Below, piece by piece: positions 33,551-42,434 of a stretch of 64,000 bases of DNA. The notes beneath the pieces are model-generated. The model did not search any database and had not been told where the DNA came from. It worked only from the letters and a program-made list of their open reading frames with translations. Position 1 is the first letter of the stretch, and every line of letters begins with the position of its first letter. A program made the translations under genes and the position numbers. The stretch covers positions 1 to 64,000 of the IMG/VR virus record IMGVR_UViG_3300010883_027406. One strand, written 5' to 3'. The DNA comes from a virus.

Positions 33551-36052
33551 ATGGATTCTAAAGAAAAATTGATTGGTTTGTGCGCTCAATTTCTTAAAAA
33601 GAAGGGGCTTGATGATGATGCGCATAAGAACAGATTAAAAGAAGAATTAAAAGAAATTGAGATTCAAAACGAATACGATTATTTTGTAGATCTTTATGAA
33701 GAAGGAATCAAAGCTAGCAATAATGAAAATAATTTGCTTATTCCTTATCTTTTGGGCATGGTAGATGAGTTTGATATAAATTCTAGTTATGGTTTTGTTT
33801 ATGGCGATTTCCCTGATGTCGATATAGATTATCTTCCCACGGTGCGAGATTATTTAAAAAATGAATGGGCACCGAAGTTTTTTGGAGAAGACAAGGTTTG
33901 TAATATTGGAAATTATACTACTTTTGGAATTAAGAGTGCTTTAATTGACATGGTTCGGGTGCATTGTGGCAACAGGGAAGAGATGCTTAATATGACAACC
34001 CAGCTTGGGATTAAGGATAGTGCTGGTAATAATTTAACTTGGGAAAAAGCTTTAGAGGAAAATCCATTATTATTTAAATATTGTGAAGAGAATCCTGATA
34101 TATCAATTGCCGCACAAAAAATGATTGGAAGAAATCGTGGCATGGGGATGCATGCTGGTGGTTTAATCGTGTCTAGTTCTCGGATTGACAATCTTGTCCC
34201 TCTTGTTAGGGGAAAAGATAAAACTCAAGTTTCTGCGTGGGTAGAGGGGTTGAGCGGTCAGGACTTACAGCCTGTTGGGTTGGTGAAGTTTGATCTTTTG
34301 GTTATTACAAATAACCTTCAGGTGGCCAAGTGTTGTAAACTAATTAAAGAGCGACACGGTGTTGAACATATTAATGCCCTGCCAGGTCAGTCAGATTGGT
34401 CTGATATAGCTTATTTGAATGATCCCAAAGCGTTGGAAATGGCTAATCGTGGAGATCTTAAATGTGTTTTTCAATTTGATAGTGATGGAATTCGTCAACT
34501 TGCAAAAATGGGAGGCGTAACATCATTTGATGATTTGGTTGCTTATACTTCTCTCTATCGACCTGGCCCGTTGCAAGAGAAAATGCATGACACTTATACG
34601 AATAGGAAAAGAGGAATAGAAGAATATGAAATGAATCCTTTGATAGAGCCTGTTTTGGGTGTTACTTATGGCGTAATGGTCTATCAGGAACAGATAATGC
34701 AGATGTTAAATGTGGTGGGAAATATTCCGCTTAGAGATTGTGAGATTGTTAGGAAGGCAATCTCTAAGAAGCAAGTAGAAAAATTTACTAAATATAAGGA
34801 AATGTTTGTTGAGAATGGGCAATTTAATTTAGATGAATCTAAAGAGAATGTAGAAGAGTTGTGGAAGCAAATAGAAGCATTTGCTGGTTATGGTTTTAAT
34901 AAAAGCCATGCTTGTGCTTATACTTATTTGTCATCTCGTTTGTTGTGGTTAAAGGCTCATTACCCGATTGAGTTTTTTGCGTCTATTTTAAGCTGTGAGG
35001 GAAATTCGGATAAAATTAGAGAATATAAAATTGAATCATCGCAACATGGTGTAGAGGTTTGTCCTTTGGACATTAATAAGTCTAATGTTGAGTTTAGTAT
35101 AGTTGATGATAAGATATTTTTTGGGATATCAAATATAAAAGGAATTGGAGAAGTTCCCGCTGCGAAAATTGCTTCCGGTGGGCCTTATAATTCGTTTAAG
35201 GAATTTCTTAATTCCTTTGGCACGGATGCGAATGTGATAAAGCCGTTTGTGTGTTTGAAAGTTTTTGAAGATGCCGAACCAGTTAAGCTTTATAAGTACT
35301 ATGAGTTTTATAAGTCCCAAAGAAAGAAGATAGAGGACCGTAGGAAAAGATTTCAAAAGTCAATGGAAAAGTATCAAGAAAAATTGCGGGATCTTTTGCC
35401 GGGTTTAGAAGAATTTGCTGTTTTCGATGACAGGTATTTTGATAAGTGGGAGGAAAAGTTTAATGTTGATCGTTGGAAGGAATTGGACAAATTAAGAAAA
35501 AGACGTAATCGTTCTATTGTAAATTTCAATGAAAAGGAAAAGCTGGGATCAGATATTGTGGATGTTTCTGAGTTTGAAGATGAGGGATATGAAATATATG
35601 ATGATGATCTTTTGGAATTGTTAAATAATGAACAGTTGGCTGAGTATAAGTTTTATGGATTTGGCTGGATTCATCCTTTGCAAAATAGTCCTGATTTTGA
35701 TGGCAACAAAACGTTTGATCATTTTAGAGCGGAACATAATGTTTCTACTTGGGGCGTGGAAGTTGTAGTTGTTAAAGTAGAGCAAAAACTTTCAAAGAAT
35801 AAAAAAACCAAGTATTGGTTGATAGAGGTAGAAGATGCAAATTGGGAAAGGAATAGGGTGATTTTTTGGTCGGATGATTGGGTTCGTTGGAAGGAGGATG
35901 TGCAGGTGGGGAATATTTTAAAAATGAGAATGTCAAAACCTGATCCTCCTTTTAAGAGCTACAAGTTTGACTCTCAGCCGAGACATAAAAGGCATTTAAT
36001 TCCTAAAGAAAAATCTAATGACTTTAGAATACTAATGATGAACAAAGGATAA
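33551..36052 (+). CDS. dnaE: DNA polymerase III alpha subunit, C-terminal part (palm to OB fold)
   Basis: The product is about 833 residues from the ATG at 33551. After roughly 90 unique residues it resumes the DnaE core with the catalytic pair in 'YGDFPDVDIDYLP', then the fingers region 'GRNRGMGMHAGGLIVS', the third acidic residue in 'GLVKFDLLV', and 'VFQFDSDGIRQLAKMG', 'YRPGPLQEKM', 'YQEQIMQML' and 'GFNKSHACAYTYLSSRLLWLKAHYP'. It ends with an OB-like domain ('YWLIEVEDANWERNRVIFW'). Together with the N-half at 29288 it covers a complete alpha chain. There is no sign of intein sequence at the break. The two polypeptides probably assemble. Confidence 0.92.
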   Translation: MDSKEKLIGLCAQFLKKKGLDDDAHKNRLKEELKEIEIQNEYDYFVDLYEEGIKASNNENNLLIPYLLGMVDEFDINSSYGFVYGDFPDVDIDYLPTVRDYLKNEWAPKFFGEDKVCNIGNYTTFGIKSALIDMVRVHCGNREEMLNMTTQLGIKDSAGNNLTWEKALEENPLLFKYCEENPDISIAAQKMIGRNRGMGMHAGGLIVSSSRIDNLVPLVRGKDKTQVSAWVEGLSGQDLQPVGLVKFDLLVITNNLQVAKCCKLIKERHGVEHINALPGQSDWSDIAYLNDPKALEMANRGDLKCVFQFDSDGIRQLAKMGGVTSFDDLVAYTSLYRPGPLQEKMHDTYTNRKRGIEEYEMNPLIEPVLGVTYGVMVYQEQIMQMLNVVGNIPLRDCEIVRKAISKKQVEKFTKYKEMFVENGQFNLDESKENVEELWKQIEAFAGYGFNKSHACAYTYLSSRLLWLKAHYPIEFFASILSCEGNSDKIREYKIESSQHGVEVCPLDINKSNVEFSIVDDKIFFGISNIKGIGEVPAAKIASGGPYNSFKEFLNSFGTDANVIKPFVCLKVFEDAEPVKLYKYYEFYKSQRKKIEDRRKRFQKSMEKYQEKLRDLLPGLEEFAVFDDRYFDKWEEKFNVDRWKELDKLRKRRNRSIVNFNEKEKLGSDIVDVSEFEDEGYEIYDDDLLELLNNEQLAEYKFYGFGWIHPLQNSPDFDGNKTFDHFRAEHNVSTWGVEVVVVKVEQKLSKNKKTKYWLIEVEDANWERNRVIFWSDDWVRWKEDVQVGNILKMRMSKPDPPFKSYKFDSQPRHKRHLIPKEKSNDFRILMMNKG

Positions 36053-36099
36053 ATGTAAACTATATTATAAAGTGATCAATACTTATTGAGGTTTAACTT

Positions 36100-36636
36100 A
36101 TGATTGATAATGAAACAAAAGAAGAAATTGAAATAACAGAGGATAATTTTGAGGAGTATTTTTTTGATGTTCGAAAGCATGATCCTGAACGTGGTCAAAT
36201 TCTAGCTAGGTATATGACCAAAGCTGAATTTATAGATGGTTTCATGAAAAGAAACGTGATTTCGCTTCTTACGACACATAAAAATGCTGGTAATACTGCG
36301 CCTCAGGTCATGAGGAAGTTAGGACTTGCTCAAGAAGAGGACTCTATTAGTATATGTCGAGAAATAGCGGAGGATTTAATGAGTGGGATGTCTGAAGATG
36401 AGGTGGCTGAGAAGGCATACCCCTTTACGTTGGAATGTTTTTTTTATGCGGAAAAAGAGAATGTGCCCACAGATGATCCTCATTGGGACATTGTTTCTAT
36501 AAATAATTTGGATGAATTTTTGGAAGAAAATGAAGTTGAATCTAGCGAAATTGTGGACGATGTGGAAATTAGAACTAAGATAGTTTTTTCAGAAGATGAG
36601 GAAAAAGATAATATCGAGGATGATTCTGATAAGTAG
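36100..36636 (+). CDS. Unknown acidic protein, 178 aa
   Basis: Starts after a GAGG site. It is mostly helical and acidic ('MSGMSEDEVAEKAYPF'), with a highly charged C-terminus ('EDEEKDNIEDDSDK'). No domain recognised. It may be co-transcribed with the polymerase C-half. Confidence 0.55.
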   Translation: MIDNETKEEIEITEDNFEEYFFDVRKHDPERGQILARYMTKAEFIDGFMKRNVISLLTTHKNAGNTAPQVMRKLGLAQEEDSISICREIAEDLMSGMSEDEVAEKAYPFTLECFFYAEKENVPTDDPHWDIVSINNLDEFLEENEVESSEIVDDVEIRTKIVFSEDEEKDNIEDDSDK

Positions 36637-36708
36637 TTGTAGGAATACTATAAACAAAAAATAAGGAAACTGTTGCTTGTGCCTTTGGTAAAAATGGTCT
36701 GACAACAA

Positions 36709-36716
36709 TATATAAT
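36709..36716 (+). promoter_or_regulatory. Putative late promoter box three bases before the 36720 start
   Basis: TATATAAT, then TAC, then ATG. It is the same box and spacing as before the virion gene at 46688. Confidence 0.55.
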
Positions 36717-36719
36717 TAC

Positions 36720-37322
36720 ATGAGTAATGAAAATGAAAACAACCATACGTTCGGCCACGCAGTTGGCAAATCCTTGTCCGATGAGAATTTTGGAAAGTGG
36801 TGTGACCAATGGGACAAAGCGTTAGACGATGGCTTGTTTGATGATGCTCCTAATCCCAACACTCCGTCATCTCCTCCTGATTTAAGTAGTTATGATGCTG
36901 AATCGCTGCCGGATAATAGCAAACCTGCTGATGGAGTGCTGAACGAGTCTGATGCCGAGTATTGGAAGTCAGTTTATAATCTTTCATCCAATCAAGGTGA
37001 TGCACCTGATGTGATTAAAGAAGCTTCTCCCAATGCCAAGGACTTGGGCAAAAGAGCCATGGTTGTGGCTAATGAGCCTAATCCTGTTAGAATTAATACT
37101 GTTGGTAAGGATCAAAATGCTCGTTCTGATTCATCCACATCAGACGCATTCCATAAATTAAGTGAACTTAAAAAGGAACTGCATTCAATTGGCGATCAAC
37201 TTGCTGAGATGGGAGATTCTAATTTGGATGTAATTTATTCAAAAATTGATAAGATTCAAAGCAAGATTGATGAGTTGAGTGATTCACTTGTTCCAAATTA
37301 TGTTTCTGATTCTGAGTCTTAA
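36720..37322 (+). CDS. Unknown protein with C-terminal coiled coil, 200 aa
   Basis: The N-terminal two thirds are hydrophilic and Pro/Asp/Ser-rich, likely disordered. The end ('FHKLSELKKELHSIGDQLAEMG', 'IDKIQSKIDELSDSL') has heptad hydrophobics of a coiled coil. It has no Shine-Dalgarno site, only the late-type box. This fits a structural or scaffold-like protein, but that is inference. Confidence 0.6.
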   Translation: MSNENENNHTFGHAVGKSLSDENFGKWCDQWDKALDDGLFDDAPNPNTPSSPPDLSSYDAESLPDNSKPADGVLNESDAEYWKSVYNLSSNQGDAPDVIKEASPNAKDLGKRAMVVANEPNPVRINTVGKDQNARSDSSTSDAFHKLSELKKELHSIGDQLAEMGDSNLDVIYSKIDKIQSKIDELSDSLVPNYVSDSES

Positions 37323-37325
37323 ATT

Positions 37326-37709
37326 ATGAGCCGTAGATTTTTTTTGATAATTGCCAATTTGCTATTGGCAATTTTTTTTATATTCGCTATTAATAATAGG
37401 TCTGAGGATCTAATTGTTAGCCCTTCTATACCTGAACATTATCCGATTTCTAGAATCAGGGTTATACAAGGTCACGATTTTGATATAACTTTAAAAAATG
37501 GCGATAGGATCAGGGCCAATCTTCGTTATGCTACTGCTCCTGAGGCACAGCAAGAGGTGGTGGCATTTTTCAATAGTTCGTTAAATCCTAATGTTGTTTT
37601 GTATGAAAAATTAGATCATATATGGATTGTAGATATTAAAGCTGTACATAGTGGTAAGGAAATGGAACTGTTAGAATGGCTCAGAGCAAAAAACTTAGTG
37701 TGGGACTGA
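37326..37709 (+). CDS. Membrane-anchored SNase-like protein
   Basis: One N-terminal hydrophobic segment (about residues 5-22) is followed by a staphylococcal-nuclease-like fold. 'FDITLKNGDRIRANLRYATAPEA' matches the DGDTI...IRLxxIDAPE stretch, 'VVLYEKLDHIWIVDI' the next strands, and 'LLEWLRAKNLVWD' the final helix. The catalytic Arg/Glu set is not fully conserved, so nuclease activity is uncertain. It overlaps the DHH gene by 34 bases. Confidence 0.68.
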   Translation: MSRRFFLIIANLLLAIFFIFAINNRSEDLIVSPSIPEHYPISRIRVIQGHDFDITLKNGDRIRANLRYATAPEAQQEVVAFFNSSLNPNVVLYEKLDHIWIVDIKAVHSGKEMELLEWLRAKNLVWD

Positions 37710-38860
37710 CAGATGGTAGTGATAAAAAATCTGAAAAAAACAATCCCACGGAAGCTAAAAAAAACAATAAGCCTGCGGGCAAAAGAAGTAATGTAGATTC
37801 TAATAAAAATAGAATTAATATATCTGATTTCAAAAAGATTATCCTTGATAAAACAAAGGATAAATCTAAAGTAGCAATTTTTACCCACGCTAGTCCCGAT
37901 CCTGATGCCATAGGGTCAATGATGGGGATGGTGTGGTTTCTTAAAAAGGAATTTGGTTTAGACTCTGATTGCTTTTATGGCGGCGGGATTTCTCATCCTC
38001 AAAATATGGCAATGTGCAACTTGCTGGACCCAGGGCTTAGATTGTTTGAGGAATATAAAGAAAATGATTATGGCATTAAAGTCCTAGTTGACACAGTTCC
38101 TTCAAATGCGGACGTAGGCGATAGCCAAGTAGAATTTGATATAGTTGTCGATCACCACAAAGAGAACCCAAGCGGAAGTTTTAAAGGTTTATATATAAAC
38201 TTGGCGGCGGGCAGTGCTTGTGGAACTGTTTTTGAGATAATAAAAGAATTTCAAAATTCATTTGATTCAAATAGTGATTATGATACTAGAGTGGCCACTG
38301 CTTTGATGGTGGGCATAATCACTGACACGGAAAACATGATGTCTGATGATACAACGGAATATGAATTTAATGCTTATTGGAAGTTGTTTGAATTTCGTGA
38401 TTCCATATCTCTTAAACAAATTGTTAAATTTAAGAGACCCAAAGCATGGATTGACGCTAAGGCCGCTGCGTCTGCGACTGCAATTGTAGATTCGGATGGG
38501 GTTGCTGTTGTTGGCATGGGGGTTATTCCGACCAAACAAAGAGATCTTATATCTGATATGGCAGACGAAATGGTGCAATGGTCTAGTGTCGAAACAAGCA
38601 TTTCATTTGCGTTAATAGATGGGGATAGAATCGAAGGATCTGTTAGGACTAATAATGCATCTATATCGGTTCCAGAATTATGTAAAATTTTAGGTGGGAA
38701 ATATGGAACTGGTGGGGGGAAGCTGGGTAAGGGAGCTTATAAGTATGATTTGGGCGGGCTGTCTATAGAAGAGGATGACGAGGATAATACTAAAATAAAA
38801 GCTTGGGAGTTCATTAATGAAAAAGAAACAAAAAGAATTTTTAGAAGTATAAAGAAATAG
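37676..38860 (+). CDS. nrnA: DHH-family phosphoesterase (NrnA-like)
   Basis: The 394-residue protein has a disordered Lys/Asn-rich N-terminus and then the DHH core: 'IFTHASPDPDAIGSMMG' (His71, Asp75, Asp77), 'VLVDTVPSN', 'FDIVVDHHKENPSG' and 'LMVGIITDTENM'. It ends with a DHHA1 domain containing 'GGKYGTGGGKLGKGAYKYDLGG'. NrnA-type enzymes degrade nano-RNAs and can dephosphorylate PAP. That second activity would suit the sulfotransferase encoded at 20160. The gene overlaps the SNase-like gene. Confidence 0.87.
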   Translation: MAQSKKLSVGLTDGSDKKSEKNNPTEAKKNNKPAGKRSNVDSNKNRINISDFKKIILDKTKDKSKVAIFTHASPDPDAIGSMMGMVWFLKKEFGLDSDCFYGGGISHPQNMAMCNLLDPGLRLFEEYKENDYGIKVLVDTVPSNADVGDSQVEFDIVVDHHKENPSGSFKGLYINLAAGSACGTVFEIIKEFQNSFDSNSDYDTRVATALMVGIITDTENMMSDDTTEYEFNAYWKLFEFRDSISLKQIVKFKRPKAWIDAKAAASATAIVDSDGVAVVGMGVIPTKQRDLISDMADEMVQWSSVETSISFALIDGDRIEGSVRTNNASISVPELCKILGGKYGTGGGKLGKGAYKYDLGGLSIEEDDEDNTKIKAWEFINEKETKRIFRSIKK

Positions 38861-38875
38861 AACTCTATTTTTAAT

Positions 38876-40030
38876 ATGGTTACAAAGACTTTTATTGGTG
38901 TTGAAAATACTTCTAGAGAAATTTTAGAAGAAATAAAGTTTACTATTCATAAGCTTACTAATAGGCCACGTCCTCAAGACATCAATAGGCGGCTTATAAT
39001 TTGCTGTTTTAGCGAGTTTGGATGCGAGACAGTAGGAAGCATGTATTGCGTCCCCAAACTCGCCAGGCAGCACCCTGGGGACTATAAGATCGTTATTGGT
39101 TGGTATGGTAGGAAGTATTTATATCAACATTTAGTTGATGAATTTTGGGAGTTGGATGAAGATCATCAACACTTGCGAGAATATACTAGGGCTTTTCATC
39201 ATGAGTCAAAGAATTTATCTCAATTAGAGTCTAGGTTGGCTCAGTATGGCAAAGTAGTTCCTTCTGATTATTTAGGTAAAATTGTTATAGGTAATATGTG
39301 TAGAGATTGCCGTAATTTTTGGGGAGGGTATGAGGATATTGTTTCTTGTCCTAATTGTGAAAGTCTTAATTTAGATAAATCTTTATTCTCAGACATAAAA
39401 ACCGCTAGGGAGAAGTCAACCTCGATTCCTAGGCCTTCTGTTGAAAAATTGAAAATTGCTGGCGGTATTGTAGGCAAAAATGCCGTTGCGATTACAGGGA
39501 GGGGCAGGAAGACTTACGGTAGAAATCTCCAGCCAGAATTTTATGTAAAATTAATTTCTATGTTGAGGGAGAAGGGATATGATCCCATTTGGATTGGAGA
39601 AAAGCAGAGCACCCAAGAGTGTCCCGTCAAAGATGTCATAGATTTTTCACGAGATGAAAGATCTAGAGATTTAGAGCTTACTCTTGCTATTATAAGTAAA
39701 TGCGAGTTTACGATTCAGTTCTGGACTGCATCTACTCGTTTGGCGGCAATGGTTGGCGTGCCATATGTTTTGGTTGAAAGCCCTGATCAAATAATAGGCA
39801 ACGGGCAGGAGGGGTATAGGATTGCTTTGATAGGAGGGAAAAGAAAAGTTATTTTTTCTCATTATCTTAGTGTTTTTAATAATCATAAAGATTCTATTAA
39901 ATTAATAGAACAAGCTATGAGTGAAATGAATGAAGATAATTGGGATTGTTTAGTTGGTTTAGTAGAAGACAAAGAGCATATCGGCAATTTGTCTAATTCT
40001 AATTTGAGACGAATTGGGTGGATGGAATGA
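38876..40030 (+). CDS. Glycosyltransferase family 9-like protein with zinc-ribbon insert
   Basis: The 384-residue protein has two Rossmann-like halves. The second, with 'AVAITGRGRKTYGRNLQPEFYVKLI', 'YDPIWIGEKQST' and 'FTIQFWTASTRLAAMVGVPYVLVESPDQ', looks like the donor-binding half of ADP-heptose-type transferases (GT9, GT-B fold). A Cys4 insert ('NMCRDCRNF' plus 'VSCPNCESL') is in the middle. The next gene is similar. With HldE in the same genome a heptose donor is conceivable. Confidence 0.6.
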   Translation: MVTKTFIGVENTSREILEEIKFTIHKLTNRPRPQDINRRLIICCFSEFGCETVGSMYCVPKLARQHPGDYKIVIGWYGRKYLYQHLVDEFWELDEDHQHLREYTRAFHHESKNLSQLESRLAQYGKVVPSDYLGKIVIGNMCRDCRNFWGGYEDIVSCPNCESLNLDKSLFSDIKTAREKSTSIPRPSVEKLKIAGGIVGKNAVAITGRGRKTYGRNLQPEFYVKLISMLREKGYDPIWIGEKQSTQECPVKDVIDFSRDERSRDLELTLAIISKCEFTIQFWTASTRLAAMVGVPYVLVESPDQIIGNGQEGYRIALIGGKRKVIFSHYLSVFNNHKDSIKLIEQAMSEMNEDNWDCLVGLVEDKEHIGNLSNSNLRRIGWME

Positions 40031-41166
40031 TTGATGTTAATTCTCTTGTAAAGAGGGCAGCGGAGAAATCTAATTTTAATAGAGTTAGGTTTCAAGAGGC
40101 CAATATGCCTACCACAGTTTCTAATATTACGGCGATGCCTTTCTTTGGAGATATTAGATCTATTTTTATATTGTCGTCTATGCTTCTTCATCGCTATAAA
40201 GAAGAAAAGAAAAGTTCTAAGTATTTTATTCTTTGTTCTTGGCCAGGGTTTGAAAGTTTATTTCCTTATGTAGATGAATATTGGTCTGTTGAAGGAGGGA
40301 ATGATCTTTCTTTTTATGGGTCTTCTTTAGATTTTTCTAACACCAATAAATTAGCTGTTATGCATCATCGTAATTTGAATATGTATTTTGAAGATGTAGT
40401 TGATCACAAAGAGTTTGACCCATTTTATTCTTCTGGATTAAAACCAGAATTTTTTGACACATTTAAAAATTTTAAAAGATTTCTACCTTTAGTTCCATCG
40501 TCTGGAATGTTGAGCGCATCTTTTAATAAAGAAATGGTTAGTCGCTCTGGATATAAGGTGTTTGTTTATCCGTCTGTTTATATCAAAAGATGGAAAGGCG
40601 GTAGGTCTGTTAGCCATAAGACTAAAAAGTTGTTTTGGGTTGGCTTTATTAAGAAACTGATTGACGCTGGGTATGTTCCTGTCGTGTACAACAGCGTGTG
40701 GACTCATAATGTATCAGATGAATTCACAAACGAATGTATCTTTGTAAAGGATGAGGGCGTAGACAAGATGATGTCCTGCATGAGGGCGGTTGGTTGTGTT
40801 ATAGACCTTTTTAGTGACATTTCAATGATGGCGATTGCTGCTAGAACTCCTTATTTGGCTGTTGATGAAAGAATGAGGTGTAATAATTGTAATACTAAAG
40901 AGATAGAAGGTCTGTGTGCTAATTCGCTTCCTAAGCAGCATATTTATACTTTTGCTACTATAATAGATAGTGACGTTAAGGATATACAAGATAAATCTAT
41001 TTTTGACTTAGTGATAGCCAGGTTGGATTCATTTTTGCCTAGTTTGAATAGAGACTCTTGGCCATCTACGTCGGAAACAATTGAAGTAGTTCCTTACAAA
41101 ACTGTGAGGGCAAAAAAAACAAAACGAATCGGAACAAGGTTCATAAAAATACCTAAGGATTTATAA
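40027..41166 (+). CDS. Second glycosyltransferase-like protein (GT-B type)
   Basis: The ATG at 40027 overlaps the stop of the previous gene; an in-frame GTG at 40018 is a weaker alternative. The 379-residue product shows a similar order: an N-terminal half with 'FFGDIRSIFILSSMLLHRY', a hinge, then 'KKLFWVGFIKKLIDAGYVPVVYN', 'MMSCMRAVGCVIDLFSDISMMAIAARTPYLAVD', the pattern of a GT9 donor domain. It also has a Cys pair ('CNNCNTKEIEGLC'). The two genes may be old duplicates. Confidence 0.55.
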   Translation: MIDVNSLVKRAAEKSNFNRVRFQEANMPTTVSNITAMPFFGDIRSIFILSSMLLHRYKEEKKSSKYFILCSWPGFESLFPYVDEYWSVEGGNDLSFYGSSLDFSNTNKLAVMHHRNLNMYFEDVVDHKEFDPFYSSGLKPEFFDTFKNFKRFLPLVPSSGMLSASFNKEMVSRSGYKVFVYPSVYIKRWKGGRSVSHKTKKLFWVGFIKKLIDAGYVPVVYNSVWTHNVSDEFTNECIFVKDEGVDKMMSCMRAVGCVIDLFSDISMMAIAARTPYLAVDERMRCNNCNTKEIEGLCANSLPKQHIYTFATIIDSDVKDIQDKSIFDLVIARLDSFLPSLNRDSWPSTSETIEVVPYKTVRAKKTKRIGTRFIKIPKDL

Positions 41167-41402
41167 TGGCAACGAATGTTAGGGTCACGGCAAGGAAGAA
41201 TCGCAGCGGCAGGAATGAAGATAAAGATCGGACGTTTAAAACTTTACTTTCAGATTTCAAAAGAGCTTGCAATGACGCAAATATATTGCAAGAGTTAAAA
41301 CGAAGACAGTATTTTGAAAGCAAGTCCGATAAAAAAAGAAGAAAAAAACGTGAGGCTATTGCCGAAGCGAGACGACAGGGAAGAAAAGAATATAGAGGTT
41401 AA
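41166..41402 (+). CDS. rpsU: Ribosomal protein bS21 homologue
   Basis: The 78-residue basic protein follows the bS21 pattern: a short strand ('NVRVTARKN'), a helix 'FKTLLSDFKRACNDANILQELKRRQYFES' and a Lys/Arg tail 'KSDKKRRKKREAIAEARRQ'. bS21 sits near the anti-Shine-Dalgarno region of the 30S subunit, and phage copies are known from large phages, where they may favour phage mRNAs. A peptide deformylase lies two genes downstream, and the tmRNA is in the same genome. The ATG overlaps the previous stop. Confidence 0.85.
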   Translation: MATNVRVTARKNRSGRNEDKDRTFKTLLSDFKRACNDANILQELKRRQYFESKSDKKRRKKREAIAEARRQGRKEYRG

Positions 41403-41408
41403 AAACTG

Positions 41409-41663
41409 ATGGCTAAAAATGTGAGTATTGTCAGCCTTTCTCTGAATCCAGAGATGCACCAAAGGCTCAAGCGTTGCGCTAAACAAAAAGGCGATTCTGT
41501 CTCTAAAGTTGTTAGAGACTTAATTGATAAGTATTTGATAAGCGATGACGATGTTATTCCGGTTATTTTAAAAATACCTGTGGAATTTAAAGGTGACAGT
41601 AAAGAGCTTGAGAAGTGGCTTGACATTAAGGTCAATGCTATTTTGCAGGTGTTGGGTAAATGA
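41409..41663 (+). CDS. Ribbon-helix-helix (CopG-like) protein, 84 aa
   Basis: The N-terminus 'VSIVSLSLNPEMHQRLKRCAKQKGDSVSKVVRDLIDKYL' is a strand-helix-helix as in CopG/Arc regulators. The rest forms a small separate segment. It lies between bS21 and deformylase and is preceded by GAGGT, so it is in the same operon. A DNA-binding regulator is likely. Confidence 0.7.
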   Translation: MAKNVSIVSLSLNPEMHQRLKRCAKQKGDSVSKVVRDLIDKYLISDDDVIPVILKIPVEFKGDSKELEKWLDIKVNAILQVLGK

Positions 41664-42154
41664 AGTTAGTTGAAATTGATGAGATCCCAACCACATGTGA
41701 TGAAATTCCGCTTGATGATTTGTTAAAAGTTTATGCATCATGTTTAATGATGTTGTCAATCTGCAAAGAAAGCAACGGGGTTGGTCTTTCTGCTTTTCAA
41801 GTTGGAATTCCGTGGAAGTTGTTTGTTGTCAATTATGCTGGACTTGAAGGGTTTTATATTGATTGTGAGTATGAGGCTCTTGAAGATGAAAAAATAAGCT
41901 CTATTGAAGGGTGTCTGTCCCTTCTTAATGAAGATGGTTCTTGTAAGAGATTTAAAGTTGAGCGGGATCGGCGTGTTAGAATAATTGGTAAAAAATTGGT
42001 TTTATCTGATGGATCTGTTGGTTTGGCTGTTCATGATGTTGATATGGACTTGGATGGTGCGATAAGTATAATATTTCAACATGAGATTGACCATCATCAT
42101 GGAATATTAATTAGTGATCATGGTGACGAATATTACATTCATGGGGTGAGCTAA
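41660..42154 (+). CDS. def: Peptide deformylase
   Basis: The enzyme removes N-formyl groups from new proteins. All three motifs are present: 'GVGLSAFQ' (40-47), 'EGCLS' (83-87, metal Cys) and 'HEIDH' (141-145). It has 164 residues, near the short phage/organellar type, with the C-terminus trimmed. Its ATG overlaps the stop of the CopG-like gene. Phage deformylases are known from cyanophages. It groups with bS21 as a translation module. Confidence 0.92.
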   Translation: MKLVEIDEIPTTCDEIPLDDLLKVYASCLMMLSICKESNGVGLSAFQVGIPWKLFVVNYAGLEGFYIDCEYEALEDEKISSIEGCLSLLNEDGSCKRFKVERDRRVRIIGKKLVLSDGSVGLAVHDVDMDLDGAISIIFQHEIDHHHGILISDHGDEYYIHGVS

Positions 42155-42155
42155 T

Positions 42156-42434
42156 ATGCCTTTGTCTAAAGACCAAGTTTCAGATGTGTGCTTATTAGGT
42201 CAAGGAACTCAGCAGTGTAGGTACTTGGCGGAAGATGATGTAGTTAGAAATATGTTTTATTGTTTGAAAAAGTCAAAAGATAAGAAGGACAAGATAGATG
42301 TGGAAGTTTCATCTCTTGTTAAAGATTTGAAAAGAAAAGGCAAAGACATCGACGCCCAGAATATTCCGGTAGGAAATAATTGTAGTGGATATATCATATT
42401 AAAGCATATAGAACAAGGGTACGATGTTAAATGA
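42156..42434 (+). CDS. Conserved-looking protein with 'CLLGQGxxxCRYL' motif, 92 aa
   Basis: The N-terminus 'VCLLGQGTQQCRYLAEDD' has two Cys around GxG; 'MFYCLKKSKDK' adds another. Proteins of this form occur in phages but I cannot assign a role. A GGTGAG site precedes the ATG. Confidence 0.6.
   Translation: MPLSKDQVSDVCLLGQGTQQCRYLAEDDVVRNMFYCLKKSKDKKDKIDVEVSSLVKDLKRKGKDIDAQNIPVGNNCSGYIILKHIEQGYDVK

Noticed and set aside
29288-36052. Split intein joining the two polymerase halves
   Set aside because: No intein motifs (N-terminal Cys block, C-terminal HN) are visible at either end, and the break is not at the known DnaE intein site.
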